From the NCBI GenBank assembly GCA_934154515.1, contig CAKPGD010000028.1:1-15841 (forward strand): DNA of 15,841 bases, in the 5' to 3' direction. The translations under genes were made by a program, and so were the position numbers. This stretch comes from an uncultured Clostridia bacterium. GTDB taxonomy: Bacteria; Bacillota; Clostridia; TANB77; CAG-508. The notes beneath the pieces are model-generated. The model saw only the letters and a list, made by a program, of their open reading frames with translations. It was not told where the DNA came from and did no database searches. This document shows positions 1 through 8,422 of this stretch, piece after piece. Within the stretch, counting starts at the first letter, position 1. Each line of letters starts with the position of its first letter.

Positions 1-33
1 TATGTTTCTAAGTTGTTACTTAAATTCATAATT

Positions 34-62
34 ATTTTACTATTAACTTCTTGTTAAGTCAA
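34..62 (-). promoter_or_regulatory. putative sigma-A promoter reading off the left edge
   Basis: On the minus strand there is TTGACT (57-62), a 17-base spacer and TAAAAT (34-39), close to the vegetative consensus. It lies just after the addA stop and points out of the window, so it would drive a gene starting left of base 1. No terminator hairpin for addA is visible between 63 and 96, so some read-through is possible. The call is based on motif match and spacing in an AT-rich background. Confidence 0.5.
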
Positions 63-96
63 TAGAATTTTCTTTTAAATTTCTTTGTAAATTTTC

Positions 97-3000
97 CTAC
101 AACTCTATTTCTTTTTGCATATATAAGCTATAAATTATTACTTTACTTACTTTTACATTTAGTGAGTTTTCTAATGCTTTTTTGTATAGATTTAATTGTT
201 CTTTATATTTTTCTTTTAGCTCATTTTCACTTTCTGCATAGTCTGTTTTATAATCCACTAGTATTACATTTCCTTCTTTATTTATATAATACAAGTCTAT
301 AATTCCTTGTACTAATACGTTTTCTTCTACTTCTTTGGCATATATTTCACTAGCTGGAATGTTTATATAAAATGGTTCTTCTTTGTGTATTTCCTTTGCT
401 TGTTTTAATTCTTTAAATAGTTCCGATTTTGTGTATTTCAATATTGTATTTTTATTTATTGCTTCTTTTTGTTTTTCTGTTATTATGTTTTTGAAGCATA
501 ATTCATCTATTAATTCTTCTATATCTTTTATTTCGTATTCTTTGCTTTCATCTAAATGTTGAATACATAAATGCATTAATGTTCCTTTTTGAGCATTTGT
601 TATTTTTTCTTCTTTTTCAAATGTTGGAACTGATAATTCTTTTTGATATGTTGTTATTGTTTCGTTGCTGTCATTTAGTTCTTGCACTAAAAAGCTTTTT
701 AAACTATTGTCTTGTTTTTCTTCTGTTAATTTTTCTTTATTTTCTTCTTGTTCATTTGATATTTCATTTTTCTTTTCATTTTCTTTTTGCTTATTTTTTT
801 CTTCTTTTATTTTACTTACAGACGTTTTTGTTGGAATTATTTCTGAAGCTTTATATAGATAGTTCCAAGAAAGCTTTTCTTCTATTTTATTTATATTTTT
901 ATTTTCATTTTTTGCTTCATTATTAAGTTCTTGTATAAGGTCTTTTTCTTCATTTTCTATCTTTTCTAAGTTTATTTCTTTTGGACTATATTCATATATT
1001 TTTATTAATTCTTTCATTGTGTTTTTGTTATTTAGATATACAAGTTCTATCCAGTCTAAATATGATTTATATTTTGCTATTAAGTTTTTGTTTAGTTTAC
1101 TTTCATTGTATATTTCTATTAATTCTTCTTTTTCTTTTAGTCCTTTTTGTAAGTCCTTTGAAACGCCTGTAATGTATAATTTTTCTTTTGCTCTTGTAAG
1201 TGCAACATACAATACTCTCATTTCTTCTGAGATAGTTTCATTTTTTATTTTTAATTTTAATGCTTCTTTTGCTAATGTATCATATTCTATTCGTCTTTCA
1301 TAATTTATGTATTTTAGTCCAAAGCCCATATCTTGGTGCATTAGTACATTATCATTTAAGTCTTGCAAATTGAATTGTTTTTCTGCTCTGCATAAAAATA
1401 CTACTGGAAATTCTAGCCCTTTACTTTTATGAATACTCATAATTCTTACTACGTTATCGTTTTCTCCAATAATTTTAGCTGCTCCCATGTCTTTACTACT
1501 TGTTTTTACTTTTTCTATGAATCCAATAAAGTTGTATAAGCCTTTAAAACTTGCACTTTCGTATTGTTTTGCTTTTTCAAATAACATTTTTAAATTTGCT
1601 TGTTTTAGTTTTCCATTGTTTAGTAAACCTACATAGTTGTAATAGTTGCTATCCATATATATCTGCCAAATTAGCTCATCTAATGTTTTATATTCTTGCA
1701 TTTTTCTCCATTTTTCAAGTAAGTTTATGAAGTAATCTATTTTTTCTTTTAGTTCTTCTTTTACTCCTACTCTTGCTTTAAGCATTGAATTATAAAAGCT
1801 TTCTGTTTTATCTGCTAATCTTATTTCTACTAAATCATTATCTGTAAAATTTCCTATTGAAGATCTAAGTACTGTTACTAATGCTATGTCATCTAATGGA
1901 TTATTTATTATTTTTAACACACTCATTATTGTTTGTATTTCTGTTGAGTCTAAATATTCACTTGATGTATCACTAAATACCGGTATATTTTTTTCTGTTA
2001 ATTCTTTTTCATATATTGGTGCTACATTACTTGTTGTTCTAAGTAATATTACTATGTCTTTGTATTCTATTTTTCTACAACCTTTTTTTCTGTCATATAT
2101 TTTATAGTCGCTATTTATTAATTCTTCTATTTTGTTTGCTACAAATTTTGCTTCTAACAATGTATTTTCTATTGGTTCTAAGTTTTCGTTTTCTTCTATG
2201 TTTTCTGTATCACTTTGATTCTCTTGTTTTTCCGCTTCTTTATTATTTTCCTTATTGCTTTCTTTATTGGTTTCCTCGTTGCTTTCTTTAGCATCTTCTT
2301 CACTTTCTTCTTTTGCTAAATCTATTATGTGTAATTCTGCCTTTTCTATTATTCCACTATCTTCTACAAATTCTGGGTAATCTGCTCCTAAGTTTAAATA
2401 TTCTTCTTGTGTGTAGTCAATATCGCCTAGTTCTTTACTCATTATTTGTTCAAATATATTATTTGTAACTTCAAGTATATTTTTTCTACTTCTGAAGTTT
2501 TTAAATAGTTGTATTTTTTTGCCTTCTTTATATTCTTTATCTGTTCCTACTAAGTCATATTTACTGTATTTTTCTAAGAATAGCTCTGGTCTTGCTTGTC
2601 TAAATCTATATATACTTTGCTTTACATCTCCTACCATAAATATGTTATTTCCATTTGAAATACTTTTTAATATATATTCTTGAACTAAGTTACTGTCTTG
2701 GTATTCATCTATTGCTATTTCTTGATATTTTTCTTTAATTTTTTCTGCTACTTTTGTTGGAACATAGTTGCCTTCTTCATTTTTTTCTACTAATATTTTT
2801 AACGCAAAATGTTCTATGTCATGAAAGTCTATTATATTCTTTTCTTTCTTTTTTTGTTCGAATTTTTCTTCAAATTCATTTACTATATTTTTTAGATTAA
2901 CTAAATTTTCATACATAGAATATATGTCTTGGTTTGCTTGTTTTGAGTCATATATAAACATGCTTTTAGTTACTTTGTCTATATCTTTTTTTACTTTATC

Positions 3001-3921
3001 TCGTACATCTTTTGCATCATCTTTTAATGTTACTGTTACTTTTTTATCTGTTGGCCATCTGTCAAATTTTAAATTTATTGCTTTTTCAAAGGTTTTATTC
3101 CACAAATTATCTGTATTACTGTTTATTAAATCTTCTATTTCTTTAAGATTATTAATGTCCGCAAAAATTACTCCTGTAAATTTCTCAAGTTCTGGGAATC
3201 TAAGCATTTTTGTTTTTATTCCTTCTAATTTTAATCTGCTTTCTTGAATTTTTTCTTTATATTCTTTTATTAAGATTTCTCCCCATACTGTCTTTGCATA
3301 GTCATAATCTAGTTTATCTTTTAAGTTGAACATTTCTACTTTTTTTTCTAGCCATTCTTTTGGAAATGGTGCACTTTGTATATAATTATATATTCTTAAA
3401 ATCAATTCTTTTAGAGGTTCATCTCCTCTATATGTTGTATATGTATCTATTAAATTTATAAATGCTTTATCTTGTTCAAAATATTTTTCTTCGAATAAAT
3501 CTTCTATTACATCTTGCTTTAATAATTCTACTTCTGCTGTGTCTCCTATTCTAAAGTTTGCAGAAATGTCTAATTCATAGAAATAATTTCTTATAACTTC
3601 TAGGCAAAATGAGTGTATAGTACTTATGCTTGCTTTGTTTAGTAGTGTTATTTGCTTTTGAAGTCTCGCATCTGCTGGATTTTCTTCTATTTTTTTATAT
3701 ATTGCATCTAATATTCTTTCTCTCATTTCACTTGCTGCTGCATTTGTGAATGTTACTACTAATAATTTATCTATATCTACATTTTCATTTACTATTTTAT
3801 TTATAATACGCTCAACAAGTACAGCTGTTTTTCCACTTCCTGCAGCTGCTGCAACTAATATGTTTGAATTTTTTTCATATATTGCACTTTGTTGTTCTTT
3901 TGTCCATTTTACCTCTGCCAT
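97..3921 (-). CDS. addA: ATP-dependent helicase/nuclease subunit A (AddA)
   Basis: AddA is the UvrD-like helicase plus RecB-type nuclease subunit of AddAB, which resects DNA double-strand breaks for recombination. At 1274 residues it is in the family range. Visible motifs are Walker A AAAAGSGKT (24-32), Walker B IDEYQD (404-409), GDVKQSIYRFRQA (431-443), HKSKGLEFPV (831-840) and LYVALTRA (904-911). The C-terminal nuclease shows GTLMH (1113-1117), GIIDLYY (1206-1212) and LVDYKTD (1221-1227), with D1223 and K1225 the expected catalytic pair. AAGGAG lies upstream of the ATG. Two low-complexity Glu/Lys/Asn-rich inserts occur at about 536-585 and 1037-1075. The usual partner addB is not next to it: the upstream neighbour is an unrelated small membrane protein separated by a terminator and a promoter. 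The assignment is very secure; an independent UvrD paralogue is unlikely because the nuclease domain is intact. Confidence 0.96.
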   Translation of the reverse strand: MAEVKWTKEQQSAIYEKNSNILVAAAAGSGKTAVLVERIINKIVNENVDIDKLLVVTFTNAAASEMRERILDAIYKKIEENPADARLQKQITLLNKASISTIHSFCLEVIRNYFYELDISANFRIGDTAEVELLKQDVIEDLFEEKYFEQDKAFINLIDTYTTYRGDEPLKELILRIYNYIQSAPFPKEWLEKKVEMFNLKDKLDYDYAKTVWGEILIKEYKEKIQESRLKLEGIKTKMLRFPELEKFTGVIFADINNLKEIEDLINSNTDNLWNKTFEKAINLKFDRWPTDKKVTVTLKDDAKDVRDKVKKDIDKVTKSMFIYDSKQANQDIYSMYENLVNLKNIVNEFEEKFEQKKKEKNIIDFHDIEHFALKILVEKNEEGNYVPTKVAEKIKEKYQEIAIDEYQDSNLVQEYILKSISNGNNIFMVGDVKQSIYRFRQARPELFLEKYSKYDLVGTDKEYKEGKKIQLFKNFRSRKNILEVTNNIFEQIMSKELGDIDYTQEEYLNLGADYPEFVEDSGIIEKAELHIIDLAKEESEEDAKESNEETNKESNKENNKEAEKQENQSDTENIEENENLEPIENTLLEAKFVANKIEELINSDYKIYDRKKGCRKIEYKDIVILLRTTSNVAPIYEKELTEKNIPVFSDTSSEYLDSTEIQTIMSVLKIINNPLDDIALVTVLRSSIGNFTDNDLVEIRLADKTESFYNSMLKARVGVKEELKEKIDYFINLLEKWRKMQEYKTLDELIWQIYMDSNYYNYVGLLNNGKLKQANLKMLFEKAKQYESASFKGLYNFIGFIEKVKTSSKDMGAAKIIGENDNVVRIMSIHKSKGLEFPVVFLCRAEKQFNLQDLNDNVLMHQDMGFGLKYINYERRIEYDTLAKEALKLKIKNETISEEMRVLYVALTRAKEKLYITGVSKDLQKGLKEKEELIEIYNESKLNKNLIAKYKSYLDWIELVYLNNKNTMKELIKIYEYSPKEINLEKIENEEKDLIQELNNEAKNENKNINKIEEKLSWNYLYKASEIIPTKTSVSKIKEEKNKQKENEKKNEISNEQEENKEKLTEEKQDNSLKSFLVQELNDSNETITTYQKELSVPTFEKEEKITNAQKGTLMHLCIQHLDESKEYEIKDIEELIDELCFKNIITEKQKEAINKNTILKYTKSELFKELKQAKEIHKEEPFYINIPASEIYAKEVEENVLVQGIIDLYYINKEGNVILVDYKTDYAESENELKEKYKEQLNLYKKALENSLNVKVSKVIIYSLYMQKEIEL

Positions 3922-3950
3922 ATTTTTTCTCCTTGCATTTTTTTGTTTTT

Positions 3951-3979
3951 AATATATCACATATTTTTTACTTTTACAA
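3951..3979 (-). promoter_or_regulatory. promoter of addA (extended -10)
   Basis: The minus strand reads TTGTAA (3974-3979), a 17-base spacer and TATATT (3951-3956), with a TGn extension directly before the -10. It lies about 30 bases upstream of the addA ATG and after the terminator of the preceding gene, so addA is probably transcribed on its own. No LexA-type operator (CGAAC-N4-GTTCG) is visible here. Confidence 0.55.
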
Positions 3980-3986
3980 TTTAAAA

Positions 3987-4013
3987 GACATACAAAGTTT
4001 AATATTGTATGCC
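3987..4013 (-). terminator. putative rho-independent terminator
   Basis: GGCATACAA and TTGTATGTC on the minus strand form a 9-bp stem with one G-U pair and a 9-base loop, followed by TCTTTTAAATT. It lies just after the stop of the small membrane protein gene and would end the epimerase/small-protein transcript before addA. The T tract is short, so termination may be partial. Confidence 0.55.
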
Positions 4014-4019
4014 ACTTTT

Positions 4020-4217
4020 TTATTTATTTAAAATTATTATTATTCCACCTATTATAGCTAATACAAAACCTATTATTTTTAATATTTTTGTACTTGTGTT
4101 TTTATCTTCAAAACTAAATAATTTTTCGCTTAATCTTCTTGCATCATATATTGCAATTACTCCTAAAGCTATTATTATAAATGCTACTAGTTTGACTATT
4201 ACATTTACTATTTCCAT
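4020..4217 (-). CDS. small two-helix membrane protein, unknown function
   Basis: I do not recognise a named family. The predicted protein has 65 residues. One hydrophobic helix near the start (VIVKLVAFIIIALGVIAIY) is followed by a polar stretch (DARRLSEKLFSFEDKNTSTK) and a second helix rich in Ile/Gly near the C-terminus, ending in NK. It therefore looks like an integral membrane hairpin. A start 18 bases further upstream (4235) is open, but AAAGGATG inside that extension is placed 9 bases before the ATG at 4217, so 4217 is preferred. The ribosome binding site begins right at the stop of the epimerase homologue (4237), so the two genes are co-transcribed and probably translationally coupled. 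Confidence 0.7.
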   Translation of the reverse strand: MEIVNVIVKLVAFIIIALGVIAIYDARRLSEKLFSFEDKNTSTKILKIIGFVLAIIGGIIIILNK

Positions 4218-4236
4218 TGTTTTACATCCTTTCAAA

Positions 4237-5106
4237 TTAGAAAAATTCTACTGTATATTTACATTCAAATTCTTGCATTGGTGGAATTATTAGTATGTCT
4301 CCTTTTTGTCTGAATACTCCTGTTCCTTTTATATTATCTGGTGTTGTCATCCATGGTTCTATTGATATAAATGGTGCATTTGGTCTTGACCATATTGCTA
4401 GGTATGGGAAACCGGCATAATATAATGAAAATACTTTGTTTTCTGTGCCTTTTTCTTTTAAAGTCACCTTTTTTGATTTTAAACCTTTCATTATTATTGC
4501 ATCATTTTTAAACATATCTGCTGTTAGATTTATTGTTCTCTTATCTGCCATAATATTTCTTGCATATTCTGTTCCTACTAACCCATCTACTAAATATAAG
4601 AAATGTATTTTATCTTCTTCTTCTTCGAATTCTAAATAGTATTTTTCTTCTTTTAATTTTTCTATGTCTATTTTTAATGAAGGTATAGAACCTATTCCAA
4701 ATGGCATATCCATATCTCCTTCGTTTATTACTTTGTATATTGTTGTTAGCTTATTTTCGTCTAATCTATATGTTACATATAAAGAAAATCTATATGGATA
4801 TTTTTCTAATATTCTATCATTGCTTTTTAGTACATATGAATGGAAATTGTCCAATTTTGTTATTGGCTCGAATTCCAAATCTTTTGCAAACCCATCTGGA
4901 CTAACTTCATATGCTTTACTATTTATAATAGTTTGATTTTGTTTACATTTTCCTACTGTTGGAAATAATACTGGCCAGCTTCTTTTCCAATATACTTTTC
5001 CGTTTTCATCTATTACTTGTTCTCCTTGGTGTATTCTTTCTTTACCATTTAGTTTGAAACTTGTAAGTTCTGCACCAAATTTTGAAGTTAGTATTTGTGT
5101 ATACAT
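4237..5106 (-). CDS. aldose 1-epimerase (LacX/GalM-like) homologue with altered active site
   Basis: The 289-residue protein matches the LacX-type mutarotase family, which interconverts alpha and beta anomers of aldoses in the cytoplasm. Family landmarks are KRSWPVLFPTVG (41-52), a DGFAKDLEFE block (71-80), PFGIGSIPSLK (135-145) and PFISIEPW (245-252). In active relatives the second block begins HGFAR and the third reads GGHPAF, supplying the two catalytic histidines. Here these positions are Asp71 and Ile141, while the general-base Glu250 is kept. The fold and sugar pocket are probably retained, but ordinary mutarotase activity is doubtful. The start follows AAGGGAGA with good spacing and its own promoter. 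It precedes a coupled small membrane protein and lies in no sugar operon, which gives no substrate clue. Family membership is secure; function is open. Confidence 0.85.
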   Translation of the reverse strand: MYTQILTSKFGAELTSFKLNGKERIHQGEQVIDENGKVYWKRSWPVLFPTVGKCKQNQTIINSKAYEVSPDGFAKDLEFEPITKLDNFHSYVLKSNDRILEKYPYRFSLYVTYRLDENKLTTIYKVINEGDMDMPFGIGSIPSLKIDIEKLKEEKYYLEFEEEEDKIHFLYLVDGLVGTEYARNIMADKRTINLTADMFKNDAIIMKGLKSKKVTLKEKGTENKVFSLYYAGFPYLAIWSRPNAPFISIEPWMTTPDNIKGTGVFRQKGDILIIPPMQEFECKYTVEFF

Positions 5107-5138
5107 AGATTTTCTCCCTTCTCAAAATTTCTTCATAT

Positions 5139-5167
5139 ATATTATATTGTTTTTATGTAAATGTCAA
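5139..5167 (-). promoter_or_regulatory. promoter of the epimerase-like gene
   Basis: The minus strand has a perfect TTGACA (5162-5167). A TAATAT lies 17 bases downstream (5139-5144), and an overlapping TATAAT lies at 15 bases (5141-5146). It begins 10 bases after the recG stop. No recG terminator hairpin is visible, so recG read-through may add to expression. Confidence 0.6.
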
Positions 5168-5176
5168 GAGTTTTGG

Positions 5177-7231
5177 CTATATTTCAATTCTTTTTGTGAA
5201 CTTCTTTTCTATTAATTTGTTTAGTCTTTTATTTTTTTCTAACTCTAATTTTGGATCTTCTTGTTCTATTTTTATTGCTAGACTTTGTACATTTTTTAGC
5301 ATTGGCATATCTTCAAATAAATTTGCAATTTTAAACTCTGGTAGTCCATGTTGCCTTGTTCCAAAAAATTCTCCGCTTCCCCTTAATTCTAAGTCTTTTC
5401 CTGCTATTACAAATCCATCATTTGTTTCTTGCATTATTTGCATTCTTTGTCTTATTACATCAGATTTTCCCTGATATTTTAGTATACAATATGATTGATA
5501 TTCTCCTCTACCTACTCTTCCACGTAATTGGTGTAATTGTGCTAGTCCAAATCTTTCTGCATTTTCTACTATCATTATGCTTGCATTTGGTACATTTACT
5601 CCGACTTCTATAACTGTAGTTGAAATTAATATGTCTATTTCTTTTTCCTTGAATCTTTGCATTATTTCATCTTTTTCTTTAGGTCTCATTTTTCCATGTA
5701 AATATTCTACTCTATATTTTGGGAATATTTCATTTTTATATTTTTCTGCAAGTTCTAAAACAGATTTTGCATCAATTTCGTCGTTTTCTTCTACTAACGG
5801 ACATACTATATAAGCTTGTCTTCCTTCTTCTATTTGTTTTTTTACAAAATTATTTACTCTTTGTTCCATTCCCTTTGTTACTGCAAATGTATCTATTTTC
5901 TTTCTATTTGGTGGTAATTCATCTATAATTGAAATGTCCAAATCTCCATATAATATAAGTGCTAAAGTTCTTGGTATTGGTGTTGCTGTCATTACTAATA
6001 CATCTGGATTTTCTCCTTTTGCTGCTATTGTGCTTCTTTGTCTTACACCAAATCTATGTTGTTCATCTGTTACAACTAACCCTAATTTTTTAAATTTAAC
6101 ATTTTCTTCTAGTAAGGCATGAGTTCCTATTAAAATATCTATTTCTCCGTTTTCTAATTTTGCTAATATTTCTTCTTTTTTCTTTTTTGTAATGCTTCCT
6201 ATTAATAGTTCACATTTTATATCATATTTAGATAATATTGCTTCAAAGCTTTCTAAATGTTGGCTTGCAAGAATTGCAGTTGGTGCCATTATTGCTGCTT
6301 GATACCCGCATTTTACTGCTTTATATGCTGCTACCATTGCAACTACTGTTTTACCTGACCCAACATCTCCTTGAAGAAGTCTATTCATAGGCTTATTAGA
6401 TTCCATATCATTATCTATTTCTTCTAATACTTTCAATTGTGCTCTTGTTAATTTAAATGGTAAGTCATTTATTACTTCTGACATTTTTACATTTTTATTA
6501 TATTCTATTCCTTTTTCATCTTTAGCATATTTATTTTTTAAGCTCATTAATGCAAGTTGCATTGTTAAAAGTTCCTCGAAAACCAGTCTTTTTCTTGCTC
6601 GTGAAAATTCACTAAAATTATCTGGAAAGTGTATTTGTTTTGTTGCCTTATTTATATCATATAAATTATATTCATTTATTAAATAATTTGGAAGTGTCTC
6701 TTCAAGACCTCCTTCTGTTTCTATTAAATTAAGACCATTTTCTATAACAGCTCTTATAGTATTTTGAGACAAATTATATGTTAACGGATATATTGGTATA
6801 ATTTTTCCTGTATTTTTGTTTGAATCAGCACTTTCATATACTGGAGATTTCATTTCTATTCTTCCTAATTTATTAGAAACTTTTCCATAAAATTTATATT
6901 TTTTTCCTATTGAAAATACATTTTTTAAATAACTTTGATTAAACCATGTTATTTTACATCTTCCTGTTTCATCTGTAACTGTTAAATCGTAAATTGCCAT
7001 ATTTTTTCTAACTCTTTTTTCAATAACTTTAGTTACTGCTATTGCTTCTATTAAAGCTTCTTCTTCGTCTTTAAGCTCTGCTATTTGCTTTGGCTTTCCT
7101 CTATCTTCATAATCTCTTGGATAATATGTAATTAAATCTTCTAATGTCTCAATTCCAAGTTTTGAAAGAAGTGCACCTCTGTTAGGTCCTACTCCTTTTA
7201 TATATTGAACTGGTCTTTCTAAATCTACCAT
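5177..7231 (-). CDS. recG: ATP-dependent DNA helicase RecG
   Basis: RecG is the superfamily 2 branch-migrating helicase that regresses stalled replication forks and processes Holliday junctions. The 684-residue length is typical of Bacillota RecG. The N-terminal region carries a helix-hairpin-like YIKGVGPNRG (10-19) and the wedge/OB domain (about 55-135). The helicase core has Walker A GDVGSGKT (288-295), DEQH (389-392), TATPIPRTLAL (415-425) and the GRVGRGEYQSY segment. The C-terminal wedge-contacting part (GSGEFFGTRQHG) is present. AAAGGAGA precedes the ATG, and an extended -10 promoter lies upstream. In many Bacillota recG lies near rpmB, DAK-family genes or fapR; none of these is seen here. 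Confidence 0.97.
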   Translation of the reverse strand: MVDLERPVQYIKGVGPNRGALLSKLGIETLEDLITYYPRDYEDRGKPKQIAELKDEEEALIEAIAVTKVIEKRVRKNMAIYDLTVTDETGRCKITWFNQSYLKNVFSIGKKYKFYGKVSNKLGRIEMKSPVYESADSNKNTGKIIPIYPLTYNLSQNTIRAVIENGLNLIETEGGLEETLPNYLINEYNLYDINKATKQIHFPDNFSEFSRARKRLVFEELLTMQLALMSLKNKYAKDEKGIEYNKNVKMSEVINDLPFKLTRAQLKVLEEIDNDMESNKPMNRLLQGDVGSGKTVVAMVAAYKAVKCGYQAAIMAPTAILASQHLESFEAILSKYDIKCELLIGSITKKKKEEILAKLENGEIDILIGTHALLEENVKFKKLGLVVTDEQHRFGVRQRSTIAAKGENPDVLVMTATPIPRTLALILYGDLDISIIDELPPNRKKIDTFAVTKGMEQRVNNFVKKQIEEGRQAYIVCPLVEENDEIDAKSVLELAEKYKNEIFPKYRVEYLHGKMRPKEKDEIMQRFKEKEIDILISTTVIEVGVNVPNASIMIVENAERFGLAQLHQLRGRVGRGEYQSYCILKYQGKSDVIRQRMQIMQETNDGFVIAGKDLELRGSGEFFGTRQHGLPEFKIANLFEDMPMLKNVQSLAIKIEQEDPKLELEKNKRLNKLIEKKFTKRIEI

Positions 7232-7256
7232 GTAAATTCTCCTTTTGTTTTTTTTT

Positions 7257-7285
7257 ATTGTATCACGTTTTTTTCTATTTTTAAA
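7257..7285 (-). promoter_or_regulatory. promoter of recG (extended -10)
   Basis: On the minus strand TACAAT (7257-7262) is preceded directly by TGA, an extended -10, with a weak TTTAAA -35 (7280-7285) at 17 bases. It is about 25 bases from the recG ATG. The strong extended -10 offsets the poor -35. Confidence 0.55.
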
Positions 7286-7408
7286 GCAAACATTAAAGAA
7301 ATAATATTATTAAATTTTTGTTAACCTACTTTTATTTTGCAACATATTATAGTATAATTATTATTAATTAATACATAAAATTAGTTAAGAGTTTTTAAGG
7401 AGTTTTTA

Positions 7409-7948
7409 ATGAATACAACTTTACCTAAGTCAATTAATGATAATATAGAATTTTATTCAATTATAAGAGATTTAATAAATAATGATACTGTTCAGGAGAT
7501 GAAAAATTATAGACAACACTATGATACAAGTACTTTTGAGCATTGTTTTTTTGTTTCTTATATTAGTTATAAAATTTGTAAAAAATTAAATTTAGATTAT
7601 GTTTCTACTGCTCGTGCTGCTATGCTTCATGATTTATTTTTGTATGACTGGAGAAATAGTAGTAAAAAACTTAATTTAGATGGACTTCATGCTTTTGTTC
7701 ATCCTAAAATTGCTTTAGAAAATGCTAGTAAAATTTTTGATTTGAATGATAAAGAAAAGGATATTATTGTTAAACATATGTGGCCTGTAACTCTTCCTTT
7801 TCCTAAATATAAAGAAACTTTTATTGTTACTTGTGTCGATAAATATAGTGCTATTATGGAATCTTTTAAACATTATAATTCTTTTTTTAGAAAACATAGA
7901 GTTTATAGATATGCTTATATTTTTCTTTGTTTGTTAGTTTTAGTTTAA
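7409..7948 (+). CDS. HD-domain phosphohydrolase family protein
   Basis: The 179-residue soluble protein has the metal-binding pattern of HD hydrolases: H45, the H74-D75 doublet in MLHDLFLYDW, H94 and H98 in the DGLHAFVHPK block, H123 in VKHMWP and D144 in TCVDKYSA. Such enzymes hydrolyse phosphoester bonds in nucleotides or signalling nucleotides; the substrate cannot be read from the sequence. The C-terminus is hydrophobic (YAYIFLCLLVLV) and might contact the membrane. The start is fixed by AAGGAG six bases upstream. A TATAAT at 7353-7358 could be its -10, but no convincing -35 accompanies it. The gene is monocistronic, divergent from recG, and closed by a strong terminator. Confidence 0.85.
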   Translation: MNTTLPKSINDNIEFYSIIRDLINNDTVQEMKNYRQHYDTSTFEHCFFVSYISYKICKKLNLDYVSTARAAMLHDLFLYDWRNSSKKLNLDGLHAFVHPKIALENASKIFDLNDKEKDIIVKHMWPVTLPFPKYKETFIVTCVDKYSAIMESFKHYNSFFRKHRVYRYAYIFLCLLVLV

Positions 7949-7956
7949 TCGAAAGA

Positions 7957-7982
7957 AAAAAGACTTCTTAAGAAGTCTTTTT
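7957..7982. terminator. palindromic bidirectional terminator
   Basis: This is a perfect 26-base palindrome. It folds as AAAAAGACTTC paired with GAAGTCTTTTT around TTAA, with A and T runs at its two ends. It lies 8 bases after the HD-gene stop and 22 bases from the stop of the convergent DUF4363 gene, so it can end both transcripts. Confidence 0.85.
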
Positions 7983-8004
7983 CCAACTAGACTGACGTAC
8001 TTTT

Positions 8005-8406
8005 TTAAAATACATTTTTTATTTGCATTGCACTCTTTTCTTTTATATGTTGTAATATAAATATACATTTTTCTAAGTCTGGCATTCCTTGTTCATATTC
8101 TTCCACTTCTATATTAGCTTTTAATGATACTAATTCTGTATTTACTTTTTCTAATTCATCATGTTCTACATAATATGCAAGTTTTTTATAGTTATTTTCC
8201 CAATTTAATTTTATATTACTTACTTTTTCTTCTATTTCTTCTTTATTTTTCTCTTCTTTATTTATCATTTCTTTTAACTCCTCTAAACCTTTACTTGTTG
8301 TCTCTACTGAATATTTTGTATAACTTTCTGTAATTATATTTAAGACTACTATAAATATAATTACTACAATACATATTATAATTTCTTTATATATACCTGA
8401 CTTCAT
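8005..8406 (-). CDS. DUF4363 family membrane-anchored protein
   Basis: The 133-residue protein has one N-terminal transmembrane helix (about residues 8-26, IIICIVVIIFIVVLNII). An extracytoplasmic helical domain with charged heptads follows (EELKEMINKEEKNKEEIEEK), then WENNYKKLAYYVEHDELEKV, a pattern typical of DUF4363. Its function is unknown. It starts 16 bases after the DUF421 gene stop, with AAAGG upstream, so the two are co-transcribed; DUF421-DUF4363 pairs recur in Clostridia. The pairing suggests a membrane complex, which is inference. Confidence 0.8.
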   Translation of the reverse strand: MKSGIYKEIIICIVVIIFIVVLNIITESYTKYSVETTSKGLEELKEMINKEEKNKEEIEEKVSNIKLNWENNYKKLAYYVEHDELEKVNTELVSLKANIEVEEYEQGMPDLEKCIFILQHIKEKSAMQIKNVF

Positions 8407-8422
8407 TTTAATTTACCTTTCT

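Noticed and set aside
1..29. ATG on the minus strand at 27-29 opening a frame to the left edge
   Set aside because: It lies only four bases after the putative -10 hexamer, would be upstream of any transcript start, and has no ribosome binding site.
579..1303. Several plus-strand open frames opposite addA, rich in Phe and Leu
   Set aside because: They are antisense shadows of an A-rich coding strand, have no ribosome binding sites, and overlap a fully conserved gene.
2200..2340. Repeat-rich stretch within addA considered as a separate repeat element or frameshift
   Set aside because: The reading frame stays open and conserved AddA sequence resumes on both sides; it is an in-frame low-complexity insertion.
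7318..7358. TTGTTA and TTGCAA considered as -35 boxes for the HD gene
   Set aside because: Their distances to the TATTAT or TATAAT hexamers (10 or 21 bases) do not fit a sigma-A promoter.
7948..7990. Palindrome considered as a regulator operator
   Set aside because: Its position just after a stop codon, and its flanking A and T runs, fit a bidirectional terminator better.
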